Shown here one piece after another: positions 6,475 through 17,500 of a stretch of 64,000 bases of DNA. The position numbers and the translations under genes are program-made. Origin of the DNA: a virus; IMG/VR virus record IMGVR_UViG_3300028553_000013, positions 1 through 64,000 of that record; one strand, written 5' to 3'. Numbering within the stretch: the stretch's first letter is position 1; the number at the start of each line of letters is the position of its first letter. The notes under the pieces are model-generated. The model was not told where the DNA came from, made no database searches, and worked only from the letters and a program-made list of their open reading frames with translations.

Positions 6475-7860
6475 ATGATTGGAATAAGTGAAGGTTTTCA
6501 TGATGCTGCAATATCAGTAGTTAATGCTGGTAAGATTAAGTTTGCTGCCCATGCAGAACGTTATTCTAGGGTAAAGCACGATAAGCATTTAAATCTATCA
6601 GTATGTGCAGAAGCATTACGTTATACTGAAGATGATATTGTTGCATTCTATGAACGTCCTTGGTTAAAGCGTACTCGTCATTTTTTTGCAGGACAGTATA
6701 AGAGTGCATTCAAAGAAAGAAATATCTATCTCACCCCAAATCGATATTATTCACATCATCTCTCCCATGTTGCTGCAGCATTTCAGACATCACCATATTC
6801 AGATGCTGCATGTGTTGTCGTAGACAGTATTGGTGAGTGGGACACTGCTTCAATCTGGCACGCTCAGATGGTGGAGGGATGTGCTAAGTATAAGAAAGTA
6901 TGGTCTAAGAAATATCCAAATTCTATTGGTCTATGGTATTCTTCTTATACAAAATGGGCAGGTTTAAAACCCTTAGACGAAGAATACATCTTTATGGGTA
7001 TGGCAGCATTTGGTAAACCCTTATACGTCGAGCAAGCGCGTAAACTTCTCTCTAGAAATAACCACAAAGGCTTTCCCATCTCTATTGAAGGAAATCCAGA
7101 AGACAACTCAAAAAGCGCCGAGATTGTTCTCCATGAGGAACTGAGAAAAATTTTCAATAGGGCAAGGACAATTAGTAATAATATTTGTTATGGTGGAGGA
7201 GTTGCTCTAAATTGTGTGGTGAACGCTAAGTTACAAAAAGAACATCCGTTTATGTGGATTATGCCTAATCCAGGAGATGCTGGAGCTTCTTTAGGGGCGG
7301 CTTTGTTATCTTATGGTGGTAAAGTCATCTTCACCCCATATTTGGGTGAAACCATTCAAAAAACGATTGATCCAAAAGAAGTTGTTGACGCATTGCTTCA
7401 CAAAGGCATGTGTGGAATTGCGAATGGTCCTGCCGAGTTTGGACCACGGGCTTTGGGTAATAGAAGTCTTCTAGCGGATCCTAGGACGATTCAGATGAAG
7501 GATTTAGTCAATACCATTAAGAAGAGACAAAGGTTTCGTCCATTTGCCCCTGCCATATTAGAAGAACATTGTCAGGACTATTTTCGTATGCCACCAGACA
7601 GTCGCTATATGTCCTTTGTATACGACTGTAAGCGTCCTGATGAGATCCCAGCATGTGTTCATGTAGATAATACCGCTAGGGTTCAAACAGTTCCTACATG
7701 GTCTTCCAGCGTCCTTAGAGAAATACTTGAATGTTGGTATGAACGCACTGGATGCCCAGTTCTTCTTAATACATCATTAAATATTCGTGGTATGCCAATT
7801 GTCAATACTTGGCAAGATGCTCAAGATTTTTCCAAAACTTATCTAGTTGACATATTCTAA
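6475..7860 (+). CDS. Carbamoyltransferase (NodU/CmcH family), 461 aa
   Basis: These enzymes transfer a carbamoyl group from carbamoyl phosphate, through an adenylate, to hydroxyls of sugars, antibiotics or cell-surface glycans. The N-terminal TsaD-like domain shows GISEGFHDAA, HH at 94-95 with His98 (SHHLSHVAAAF), VDSIGEWDT, and GGGVALNC near 240. The C-terminal carbamoyltransferase domain carries FGPRALGNRSLLADPR near 321 and RFRPFAPAI. I start at ATG 6475; a TTG two codons upstream is less likely. Homologues occur in marine cyanophages. With the sulfotransferase and glycosyltransferase it suggests glycan decoration. Confidence 0.9.
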   Translation: MIGISEGFHDAAISVVNAGKIKFAAHAERYSRVKHDKHLNLSVCAEALRYTEDDIVAFYERPWLKRTRHFFAGQYKSAFKERNIYLTPNRYYSHHLSHVAAAFQTSPYSDAACVVVDSIGEWDTASIWHAQMVEGCAKYKKVWSKKYPNSIGLWYSSYTKWAGLKPLDEEYIFMGMAAFGKPLYVEQARKLLSRNNHKGFPISIEGNPEDNSKSAEIVLHEELRKIFNRARTISNNICYGGGVALNCVVNAKLQKEHPFMWIMPNPGDAGASLGAALLSYGGKVIFTPYLGETIQKTIDPKEVVDALLHKGMCGIANGPAEFGPRALGNRSLLADPRTIQMKDLVNTIKKRQRFRPFAPAILEEHCQDYFRMPPDSRYMSFVYDCKRPDEIPACVHVDNTARVQTVPTWSSSVLREILECWYERTGCPVLLNTSLNIRGMPIVNTWQDAQDFSKTYLVDIF

Positions 7861-7925
7861 ATACCGTGGTATCATGCCTTTGGGTGATACCCGTTTACGT
7901 AAACAAATCAAATTGAAGTATATTT

Positions 7926-8687
7926 ATGGCAAAAGGTTTTAGAGTGGTAACTAAACCACCAACATCATCTTCCGGTAGTACATCTAGTTTTAATATAGAA
8001 GAAGCAAAAAAAATGATTAAAGACAAGAGCATTGTCTTTTGTCTTCCTGGTAGAGGAGTTTCATATACATATCTCAAAAATTTTGTACAACTTTGTTTTG
8101 ATCTTGTACAAAATGGTGCTTCAATCCAGATTTCACAAGACTATTCTTCAATGGTCAACTTTGCCCGTTGTAAGTGTCTTGGTGCCAATGTTCTTCGTGG
8201 TCCTAATCAACTTCCATGGGATGGTAAACTGAAATATGATTATCAACTTTGGATTGATAGTGACATCGTATTTGACACAGAATTGTTCTATCGTCTAGTA
8301 TGGATGGATAAGGATATCTCTTGTGGTTGGTATGCGACTGAAGATGGAGTAACAACATCAGTTGCACATTGGCTTGAAGAAGATGACTTCAAGAACAATG
8401 GTGGTGTTATGAACCATGAAATGGTTGATGGTATTCAAAAGCGTCGTAAACCATTTACTGTGGATTACACTGGATTTGGTTGGACACTAATTAAGCATGG
8501 TGTGTTTGAGCATTCGGAGATAAAGTATCCTTGGTTTGCACCTCAGATGCAAGTCTTTGATTCTGGAGAAGTCCAAGATATGTGTGGTGAGGATGTTTCA
8601 TTCTGTTTAGATGCAATCAAGGCAGGATTTGAAATCTGGTGTGATCCAGTCTGCCGAGTAGGACACGAGAAGACACGAGTAATTTGA
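7926..8687 (+). CDS. Glycosyltransferase-like protein (GT-A fold), 253 aa
   Basis: A GT-A type transferase is indicated by the DxD-like metal and sugar-nucleotide site WIDSDIVFDTELF (Asp111, Asp113), preceded by an N-terminal Rossmann-like strand (SIVFCLPGRGVS) and followed by GEDVSFCLDAIKAGFEIW, the usual acidic acceptor-side helix. The Ser/Thr-rich stretch at residues 10-22 is probably a flexible leader. There is no transmembrane segment. A 22-codon ORF overlapping the start in another frame (7874-7942) is not convincing. Donor and acceptor are unknown. Confidence 0.75.
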   Translation: MAKGFRVVTKPPTSSSGSTSSFNIEEAKKMIKDKSIVFCLPGRGVSYTYLKNFVQLCFDLVQNGASIQISQDYSSMVNFARCKCLGANVLRGPNQLPWDGKLKYDYQLWIDSDIVFDTELFYRLVWMDKDISCGWYATEDGVTTSVAHWLEEDDFKNNGGVMNHEMVDGIQKRRKPFTVDYTGFGWTLIKHGVFEHSEIKYPWFAPQMQVFDSGEVQDMCGEDVSFCLDAIKAGFEIWCDPVCRVGHEKTRVI

Positions 8688-8719
8688 TATATAAAATTGG
8701 AATTTGTGTATAATTACAC

Positions 8720-8884
8720 ATGGAAAAATACGATATATACTGTCGGGGAGAAAAAATTTATTCTTCCGTTACAGAAGAAGAAATGTTGGATATCACGCAA
8801 GAATTTGCGGATCAATTTTATTCAAATGGAACTCCCCATCCTGACGATATTGTGGTAGAATATCTTGGTTACGATATTGAATAA
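8720..8884 (+). CDS. Hypothetical acidic small protein, 54 aa
   Basis: Read directly: ATG at 8720, TAA at 8882-8884. Begins MEKYDIYCRGEKIYSSVTEE, with a central helix and an acidic end (PDDIVVEYLGYDIE). The layout (strand, strand, helix, strand) resembles small phage proteins of unknown role. A TATAAT at 8709-8714 lies so close to the ATG that a promoter there would give an almost leaderless message. Family unknown. Confidence 0.5.
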   Translation: MEKYDIYCRGEKIYSSVTEEEMLDITQEFADQFYSNGTPHPDDIVVEYLGYDIE

Positions 8885-8887
8885 ATT

Positions 8888-9031
8888 ATGGCAGTGAAAA
8901 ATTCTTTGAGTGGTTCAAAAATTATTGAATCATCACCAAAAAATACTCGTCAGGGACGCTCCAAAAACACAAAAATTTCTGCTACAAGTAGAAATAGTTC
9001 TGGTAAGCGTTATAGAGGTCAAGGAAAATAA
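8888..9031 (+). CDS. Small very basic protein, 47 aa
   Basis: ATG at 8888, TAA at 9029-9031. Begins MAVKNSLSGSKIIESSPKNT and is full of Lys, Arg, Ser and Asn, with no hydrophobic core, so it is probably disordered and nucleic-acid binding. Similar short basic proteins (NTRQGRSKNTK..., KRYRGQGK) are, to my memory, common in T4-like cyanophages near the baseplate genes. Its role is unknown. Confidence 0.6.
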   Translation: MAVKNSLSGSKIIESSPKNTRQGRSKNTKISATSRNSSGKRYRGQGK

Positions 9032-9080
9032 TTCATAATCAATCTTTTGGTTTGAATTCCACTTCACACCATTATCGAAG

Positions 9081-9215
9081 ATGGAGTTTACTCATACAGA
9101 CAATAAAATAGAGTTATCAACATTACTAATGTCCCTGATGGTAACATCAGCAGTGATCAAGTTGACTGATGCATCGATAACTATAGACAAATTATTATCA
9201 ATCTACTCAAAATAA
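9081..9215 (+). CDS. Hypothetical small protein, 44 aa, possibly membrane-associated
   Basis: ATG at 9081, TAA at 9213-9215. After a polar start (MEFTHTDNKIELS) residues 14-28 are hydrophobic (TLLMSLMVTSAVIKL), long enough for a short membrane or amphipathic helix. It lies immediately before a clear rho-independent terminator, which fits it being the last gene of an operon. No family recognised. Confidence 0.45.
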   Translation: MEFTHTDNKIELSTLLMSLMVTSAVIKLTDASITIDKLLSIYSK

Positions 9216-9224
9216 CTTATAGAT

Positions 9225-9251
9225 AAGACAGGAGCAATCCTGTCTTTTTTT
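9225..9251 (+). terminator. Rho-independent terminator upstream of gp25
   Basis: AAGACAGGA (9225-9233) pairs perfectly with TCCTGTCTT (9238-9246) around a GCAA tetraloop and is followed by an uninterrupted T run to 9251. It separates the cargo/early operon from the baseplate block. Confidence 0.9.
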
Positions 9252-9275
9252 ATGGCATATTTAATATAGAATGCC

Positions 9276-9283
9276 TATAAATA
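9276..9283 (+). promoter_or_regulatory. T4-type late promoter before gp25
   Basis: Perfect TATAAATA, in the context TGCCTATAAATA, 28 bp before the gp25 start. In T4 this octamer is recognised by gp55 with the gp45 clamp. The same extended context precedes gp3 at 52718. Confidence 0.75.
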
Positions 9284-9311
9284 CGAATAAATAGACGAAG
9301 ATCCTATAAAA

Positions 9312-9716
9312 GTGCCTCTTCAAAAAATCTCTAGGGCTTTCAAAGATATTTCTTTATCAATGAAACGTCATCCAGTTACAAACGATATTCTTCCACTGAA
9401 AAATGAAGATGCAATCAAACGTGCTGTTCAAAATTTAGTAAGAATTCGTATTGGAGAGGTATTTTTCAATAATTTAATTGGCACAAGAATTAGCGGAGCA
9501 TTATTTGAATTAGCAACAAGTGACTTTACTGCTCCGATAAAGACAGAAATTGAAACTGTTATTACAAACTTTGAACCAAGAGTTGTACTAAAAGGCGTTG
9601 AAGTTGATCCAGATCCTGATAATAATGCTTTAGAAATTACAATATCTTATGACATAGTTGGTTTATCAACGCCTACACAGACAGTCACTTTTATCTTAGA
9701 ACCAACTAGACTATAA
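9312..9716 (+). CDS. 25: gp25-like baseplate wedge subunit, 134 aa
   Basis: Small lysozyme-fold wedge protein of contractile tails, required for wedge assembly and sheath initiation. The sequence MPLQKISRAFKDISLSMKRHP with LKNEDAIKRAVQNLVRIRIGEVFFNNLIGTR is the typical family pattern (conserved 'n.dai.rav.nll.t..GEr.fnp..G' region), and the length is right. The start is a GTG at 9312, chosen because the MPLQKIS leader matches cyanophage gp25 and a late promoter lies just upstream. It overlaps gp6 by one base. Confidence 0.92.
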   Translation: MPLQKISRAFKDISLSMKRHPVTNDILPLKNEDAIKRAVQNLVRIRIGEVFFNNLIGTRISGALFELATSDFTAPIKTEIETVITNFEPRVVLKGVEVDPDPDNNALEITISYDIVGLSTPTQTVTFILEPTRL

Positions 9717-11596
9717 TGGCACTAACACAATTTACAAATCTAAATTTTGAGGATATAAAAACCTCAATCAAAGATTATCTAAGAGCAAACACAAATTTTA
9801 CAGATCATGACTTTGAAGGATCCAACCTTTCAGTCATTGTAAATCTTCTTGCATATAACTCTTACATTACTGCCTACAACACAAATATGGTGGTAAATGA
9901 GACTTTTATTGATTCCGCGACTTTGCGCGAAAATGTTGTATCATTAGTACGCAATATTGGGTATGTTCCTCGTTCAAAACGTGCAGCAAAAGCAACTGTA
10001 AACTTTTTTGTTAGTGGATTTTCAACAACAACAGACACAATTTCATTTCAACCTGGAGTTTTTGCAAATGGAAGCGTTTCTGATGTCAACTTTATATTTT
10101 CTTTACCCGAAAAAGTTACTATAGCGGCAGATACTGGTACTTCACTTGGAAGTTTAGAGATTTATCAAGGGCAATATCTTGAAAATTCGTGGTTAGTCAA
10201 TAACTCTCAACCAAATCAACGGTATATCATTCCAAATGATAGCGTTGATACTTCAACTTTGCGTGTAAAAGTAAAAAATACGTCTACAGATACAACATCT
10301 ATTGAGTATCAACTAGTAGATAATATTCTTGGCATCACCTCTACATCAAATATTTACCTAATTCAAGAAACAACTGACGAAAAATACGAAATTTTATTTG
10401 GTGATAATATTTTTGGTAAAAAATTACAGTCTGGGAATGTAATTACTGCATCTTACATCAAGACAAATGGTAAAGATGGTAATGGGGTGACTGATTTTAG
10501 GTTTGCAGGAACAATTTTTGATGAAAATAACGCAAATATAACGTCTTTCACTAGCGATTTGACATCACAGGTGCCATCTGAGAATGGTGATGAGATAGAA
10601 CCTGTTGAAAGTATTAAATACTATGCCCCTAGACTGTATTCATCGCAACATAGGGCAGTAACAGCAAGCGACTATGAGGCAATTCTACCAACTTTATATC
10701 CAAATATAGAAAGTGTTAGTGCTTATGGTGGAGAAGATCTAGTTCCTCCACAATATGGAAGAGTTTTTATTGCAGCTAAACCTAGAAATGGATCTTTTCT
10801 ATCTGAATTTACTAAAAAACAAATTTTACAGTCACTGAAGAATTATTCAGTAGCTGGAATTGTTCCTCAGTTTGAAAATTTAAAATATCTTTATGTGGAA
10901 ATTGATAGTTATGTTTATTACAATACAAATTTTGTTGGTGATTCAAATAGTTTAAAAACAGATGTGATTTCTGCAATCACTTTTTATTCTAAAAGTTCAG
11001 AAATGAACCAATTTGGTGGAAGGTTCAAGTATAGTAAAATTTGTTCACTAATTGATAACGTTAATACCGCAATTACTTCAAATATCACAACTGTAAGGAT
11101 TAGAAGAGATCTTGTTGCAAGTATAGGACAACCAGCACAATATGAGTTATGCTTTGGCAATCAATTTTATAATGGAAAAACACAATATAATGTAAAAAGT
11201 ACAGGATTTACTGTTTTTGGCATAGGAGAAACTTGTTATTTTTCAGATGCAGTTGTAAATGGATCTAATATTGGTAATCTGTTCCTATTCCAAGAAATTT
11301 CTGTTGAAGAAATCAATATTTTATCAACTAAGTTTGGAACAGTTAATTATGACACAGGTGAAATCCTTATAGATACTGTAAATATTACATCAACCAGTTT
11401 ATCCGACAATATTATTGAAGTTCAAGCAGTTCCTTTATCAAATGATATTTTGGCGAGAAAGGAATTGTACTTACAGTTAGATGTTGCTAAAAGTAATTTC
11501 TATATGAAACAAGATAGCATCTCATCAGGTGCAAATACTTCTGGAACAAGATTTGATATTCAGTCAAGCTATCAAAACGGTAAGAAAACAAGATAA
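9716..11596 (+). CDS. 6: gp6-like baseplate wedge subunit, 626 aa
   Basis: gp6 forms the inner ring of the wedge in T4-like baseplates (gpJ family). The N-terminus (residues 1-100) has the characteristic NFEDIKTSIKDYLRANTNF, then FEGSNLSVIVNLLAYNSYITAYNTNM and ATLRENVVSLVRNIGYVPRS. The middle has VESIKYYAPRLYSSQHRAVTASDY, the conserved gp6/gpJ segment. Length is close to T4 gp6 (about 660). It starts directly after gp25 and ends 3 bp before gp7. Confidence 0.93.
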   Translation: MALTQFTNLNFEDIKTSIKDYLRANTNFTDHDFEGSNLSVIVNLLAYNSYITAYNTNMVVNETFIDSATLRENVVSLVRNIGYVPRSKRAAKATVNFFVSGFSTTTDTISFQPGVFANGSVSDVNFIFSLPEKVTIAADTGTSLGSLEIYQGQYLENSWLVNNSQPNQRYIIPNDSVDTSTLRVKVKNTSTDTTSIEYQLVDNILGITSTSNIYLIQETTDEKYEILFGDNIFGKKLQSGNVITASYIKTNGKDGNGVTDFRFAGTIFDENNANITSFTSDLTSQVPSENGDEIEPVESIKYYAPRLYSSQHRAVTASDYEAILPTLYPNIESVSAYGGEDLVPPQYGRVFIAAKPRNGSFLSEFTKKQILQSLKNYSVAGIVPQFENLKYLYVEIDSYVYYNTNFVGDSNSLKTDVISAITFYSKSSEMNQFGGRFKYSKICSLIDNVNTAITSNITTVRIRRDLVASIGQPAQYELCFGNQFYNGKTQYNVKSTGFTVFGIGETCYFSDAVVNGSNIGNLFLFQEISVEEINILSTKFGTVNYDTGEILIDTVNITSTSLSDNIIEVQAVPLSNDILARKELYLQLDVAKSNFYMKQDSISSGANTSGTRFDIQSSYQNGKKTR

Positions 11597-11599
11597 CAG

Positions 11600-14500
11600 A
11601 TGATTGAAACCTCAATATTAAAAGTTAAAATCAATGAAATTATTCAGAGTCAAATCCCTGAATACATTGATGTCGAAAATCCTTATTTTGGAGAATTTTT
11701 AAAGCAATATTATTACTCTCAGGAGTATCAGGGAGGTCCCGTTGATATTGCAGATAACTTAGTTGAGTATAAAGGACTAGATTATCTAAACCCAAAAAAT
11801 CTTATTGGATTTACATCACTAACATCATACATTAGTGGTGTTGATGATACAATCTATGTAAGTTCAACAGATGGTTGGCCAACACAGTGGGGTTTATTGA
11901 AAGTTGATAATGAAATTATCACTTATACAGGTATTGGATCCACAGTATTTACTGGATGCGTTCGTGGATTTAGTGGAATTGAAAAAAATACAAAAACTAA
12001 TCACCCAGAGTATCTAACATTCACTTCTAGTGGAATTGCAACACATGCATCAAATGCAAAGGTTGAAAATCTTAGTAATGTTTTTCTAAATGAGTTTCTA
12101 AAGAAACTAAAGAAATTAGTTCTTCCCGGATTTGAAGATAGAAATCTATATGGTGATTTAAATGAAAGTAACTTTATTAGACAAGTAAAAGATTTCTATA
12201 AATCAAAAGGAACAGAAGAAGCATTCAAAATTCTATTCAAAGCACTATATGATGAAGGGGTTGAAATGGTTCAACCTCAAAAATTTGTTATCAAACCATC
12301 AGATGCAGATTATATTAAAAATGATGTTTTAGTTTGTGAGGTAGTTAGTGGAAATCCAATAAAAATTGAAGGACAAACTCTTTTCCAAGATACAACGCCA
12401 CTACAAACTAGTGGATCAATTTATAATGTAGAAAAGGCAATTATAAATGGTAGTACTTATTATAAAATTTCTATTTCAAAAGGAACTACAGTTGGTAAGT
12501 TTCTTCAAGTAGGAAAAACTTTTATTACAAAAACATCTGGTGCTGGATCTACTATTATCAACATTGATAGTACAGTAGGATTTGGTACAACAGGAAATCT
12601 AAATTATGAAGATCTTCAATTTTCGTATACTGATAAAAATTATACTCAGTTCCTTGGGGTTTCTGGTATTACGACAACTGTAGGTATTGGTTCAACTGTT
12701 TTTGCTTCTGGATTTCAAACATACTCGTATGAAGATGGAGATTTAAATACTCCAGTTTATTTAAACATTGTAGGAACAATTAGCAATTTCAATGGATCTG
12801 CAATAAATCAGCAAGAAGGAAGTAATATCAATGTAAAAACTTTAGGTATTGAACAAAAAGACATTAGATTTACTTCATGGATTTACAATATTCCAACAAA
12901 ATATATTGTTAACAATATTATTTCATTGGGTTCCAATGTATATGAATTTGTATTTTTCTCGGATCATATTCTGTACGTTGGTGATATTCTTGATATTGTG
13001 GATGAAGATAATAATATTATTGTAGGAACTTTACTCCAAATCATTAATAATAAAACAATCCAAGTCAACTGCTCTGCTTTAAATTTATCTAAAAAACATT
13101 TTATTAGAAGACAACTAAAAACAAATAAAGATTACACTGCAGATGTTCAAAACGTTTATTCTGCTGGTGCTGATGTATACGTCGCATCAAATAGTATTCC
13201 ACACTGGACTATAAATCCTCAAAAGAGAATTAGAAACTTTACTACATCTGGAGTTGCAACAAGTACACAAATTTTAATTACAGATCATCATTTCAATGAT
13301 GGTGAACTTGTAGTATACAAACCATCAAGCACAAATGGTGCTGTATCTGGATTGAGCACTAATCAATCTTATTATATTCGTAAAATAGACGATAATACGG
13401 TTTCACTTGCATATTCACTAGAGAATGCTCGTAGAGGTCAACATATCACTATTTTTGGATCTAGTGATTTATCTGGAATTACCACACATTCTTTAACTCC
13501 AAGTAATGTTGGGTTTTCTACAATTGGAGCACAAAAATTACTCAGAAAGTTTTTAGTTCCTGAGTATAGTGAGACTAAAATTGAGACAATTCCAGGTGGA
13601 GTTGGATTATTTGACAACGGAGTAGAGATTTATTCTTATAAATCAACTGATCAAGTTTTCTATGGTCCAATTCAATCAGTTAGTGTTTTAAATGAAGGAT
13701 CGGACTTTGATGTAATCAATCCAACTAGACTTTCTGTTTATCAAGATGGGCATACTGGTGCAGGTTCATCTGTTATTGCACACGTATCAGGAACCATTAA
13801 AGAAATTCTTGTCGATACTGAAGGATTAGATTATACAAGCACTCCAACTGTTTATATTAGTGGTGGTAATGGTTCTGCAGTAGCAGAAGCAAAAATGAAG
13901 TTGGTTGCTCATCAAGTAGATTTTGATAGCACTAGCACTGGTGGTATTGTAGATACTGTTACTGATAAAATTACCTTCCCAGAAGCACATGGATTTAAAC
14001 ATGGTGAAGAAATTGTTTACAACACTCGTGGAACAACTCCTATTGGTCTTGGAACAACTCCAGGAACACTTATTAACGGTTCTTCATATTTCGTCATCAA
14101 AAATAACGACTATACTATTTCATTAGCAGAAACAAGACAGAAATCTCTTGTTGGTATTGCAACTCTTGATATTACTTCCAATGGTCAAGGACTTCATGCT
14201 TTTTCAACTAAAGAAAGAAGACTAAAAGTTGATAAAGTTTATGTTATTGAAAATGGCACATTTTCCAATAAAGAAAATACGACAACTCCTGTTGGTATCA
14301 ATACATTCACGGATGTAATCACAATTAGTAATCATGGATATACTTCTGGTGAAGAACTAAAGTATTCAACAACAGAATTATCAGTTGGTGGATTAAACAC
14401 AACCTCCAGATATTATGCTATAAAAGTCGATAACAACCAATTTAGAGTATCAATTTCTACTAGCCTAACAAATTACATTGGACTAACTAGTATTGGATCT

Positions 14501-17500
14501 GGATATCATATCTTCAATTATCCACCAATTACAATCACTCTAAATGGTCCTCAAGGTATTACAACGGCAAATGCTACTGTTACTCCAATTGTAAGAGGAT
14601 CTATATCTGATGTTCATGTAAAAGTTGGTGGGGATGATTTTGGATCGACAATCATCAATGATAATTATAGACCAGAAATAAGAATTATTGAAGGATCTAA
14701 CGCATCACTAAGACCATTGATTGTAAATGGTAGACTTGATAGTGTTATTGTAAAAAGTGGTGGTTCAAATTATTTTAGTATTCCAGACATCATTATTGAT
14801 GGTGATGGTTTTGGTGCAAAGGCAAAGGCAAATATATCTAATGGTCAAATTATAAGCGTTGATGTTATTGATCAGGGTGCTGGATATACAACCAATGGAA
14901 CAACAATTACTGCATCGACACCTGGACAAGGAGCAATATTCTCGTCCAATTTAAAAAAATGGACAGTTAATAAAGTTGAAAAATATGCAAAAATTGGTGA
15001 CGTAAGTTCTGATGATGGTTTCTATGAAACTGTAAGAAATACTAAACTTGGTAATCCATATGTTAATTACTACGTCCCAAGAATTCTGAGAACTTTCTTG
15101 GGAGATAATGGATCTCAACATTCTCCAATTTTAGGATATGCATATGATGGAAGTCCAATTTACGGACCATATGCATTTGCAAATTATACTGGAACTGGAG
15201 CACTAAAATATCTACAACCAAGTTATGCAAAGATTTCTGGTGCAAGAGTTAATGGTCCAAATATTTCACAATATCCAGCTGGATTTTTTGTTGAAGACTT
15301 TACATATGTTCAAGGTACTGGAGATTTAGATGAATATAATGGTCGCTTTGCAATTACGCCAGAATATCCAAATGGTGTTTATGCATACTATACAACAGTC
15401 TCATCCTCTGTTGTAAATGACAATGGTAGTCCTTTCAATGGAGTAAGACAACCAGTATTTCCATATGTAATTGGTAATTATTACAACTTCACTCCAAACA
15501 TTTTCAACTACGATTATAATTCTACACAAGATATTGATCCTATTACTCTAAACTTAGTAAGAAACACTGATGCTTATAAGATCAATGATGGGTATGAATT
15601 TATTTCAAATTCAAATAAGAATACAACTACACAATCTAAGATTTCTAAAATAAAATCTGGAAGCGTAGAACGGATTGATGTAATAGAAAGTGGTTTAGAT
15701 TATACTGTTGGAGATAGAATTGTATTTGATAATTCAAATACTTCTGGATTTGGTGCTATCGCAAAAATATCAAAAATTGTTGGTGTTGCAGTAACAGACA
15801 TAACTTCATCAATAACAACTTTGAGTAATATTGATCTAGTATGCAACAATAGATCAGTAACTGCAATTTCAACAACCCCACATAATCTATCAGATGGTTC
15901 TTATGTAAGTATTGTTGGAATATCTTCTACATCATTTAATAATATAACGGGAACGTTTAGGATCGATGTAAAAGGTGTAACATCTGGTCTAGCAACTTCT
16001 ATGCTAGCAACTGGACTTACAACTAGTGTTCAAATAATAGATCTTGCATCAAAGTTTTCTGTAAATGACATTATAAAAATTGATAGTGAGCAATTCCTAA
16101 TTATGGGAATTGATAAAGCAAATAATAAATTAAATCTACAAAGAAGATATAATGGAACAACAGGTGCTGCACATACAAATCGTTCAGAAATTGTTAATCT
16201 TGAAAGAGAATTTACTTACGAACTTGATAAGGTAGTTTCTCTGTCAACTCCTAAAAATGAAACAGTATTTTTTGATGCATCATCCTCTGTTGGTGTTGGA
16301 TTGACTTATGGTGTTGGTATTGGAACAACAATTTCTTACATTGGAGCGGGAAATAGTCAGAAATCGATCTTTATACCTACTAGAAGTATTTTCTTACCAA
16401 ACAATCCTCTGCTTCATGGTGAGGAAGTTTTCTACAGTCCTGGTGCTGGTACTTCTTTGACATATTCATTGAATGGTAGTACAACATCTCCGATGCCATC
16501 AAAGATGTATGTACAGAAACTTACAAAAGATTTGATTGCACTTACAAATGTAAAGACTGGTATCAATTCTGATTTATCACGAGTTTTCTTCAATGCAAAC
16601 ATTGGAATTGGCAATAGTCATTCTTTTACAACTAGGAGAAATATTGTATCGTGTAGTGTAAAAACAGTAAATGTTGTTGTATCTACTGCATCTTCTCATC
16701 GATTAAGACCAGATGATGTCATTGATATGACAGTTGTTTCCACTGCTACAAGTTCAGTGTCTGCAATATATGATCCTATTACTCGATTTGTAAGTATTGG
16801 TTCATCCATCAACCCTAGAATTAATATTGTTACCGGAGATTACTTAGAATTTGATGTTTCTAATGCAAGTTTACTAAACACTAAACTTGAATTTTTCTTA
16901 GATCAAAGTTACAATAAAACATTTGTTGGATCTGGTGTATCTGCATTAGAAATTACAAATCAATTTGCACCAGGAATTACATCCGCAAAAACAACAATAC
17001 ATTTTACAGAACAGGTTCCTTCAATATTATACTACAAATTTACTTCTCAAACTCCTTCCAAAATTGTTGAAATTAATAAAGATATTAATGAATATTCAAA
17101 AATAGTTGTTCATAATAGTAAATTTACTGGAACACATTCACTAACAACAACAACAAATCAAACATTTACATATAATATATTTGAAATACCAGAAAGAGTA
17201 GGTTATACCAGCGCATCATATATCAATTACACAACAAATTCTACTAATACAAAGGGGTCTATTGCAAAAATTGATATTTTGGATGGTGGAAAAAATTATA
17301 AATCTACACCTAAAGTATCTGCATCGTCCACAACAGGATCTTCTGCAACACTGAGGACATATGGATCAAATATTGGTTCTATTGATATTGTTCAAATTTT
17401 AGATTTTGGATATGACTATCTATCAGATAAAACACTACAACCACAAGCAGCAGTTCCTCAAGTTATTACACTTAAAGATAATTATAGTGTTGACACTGTT

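Noticed and set aside
7874-7942. 22-codon ORF (MPLGDTRLRKQIK...) overlapping the glycosyltransferase start
   Set aside because: Too short and out of frame with the following gene; could be a leader peptide but no support beyond being open.
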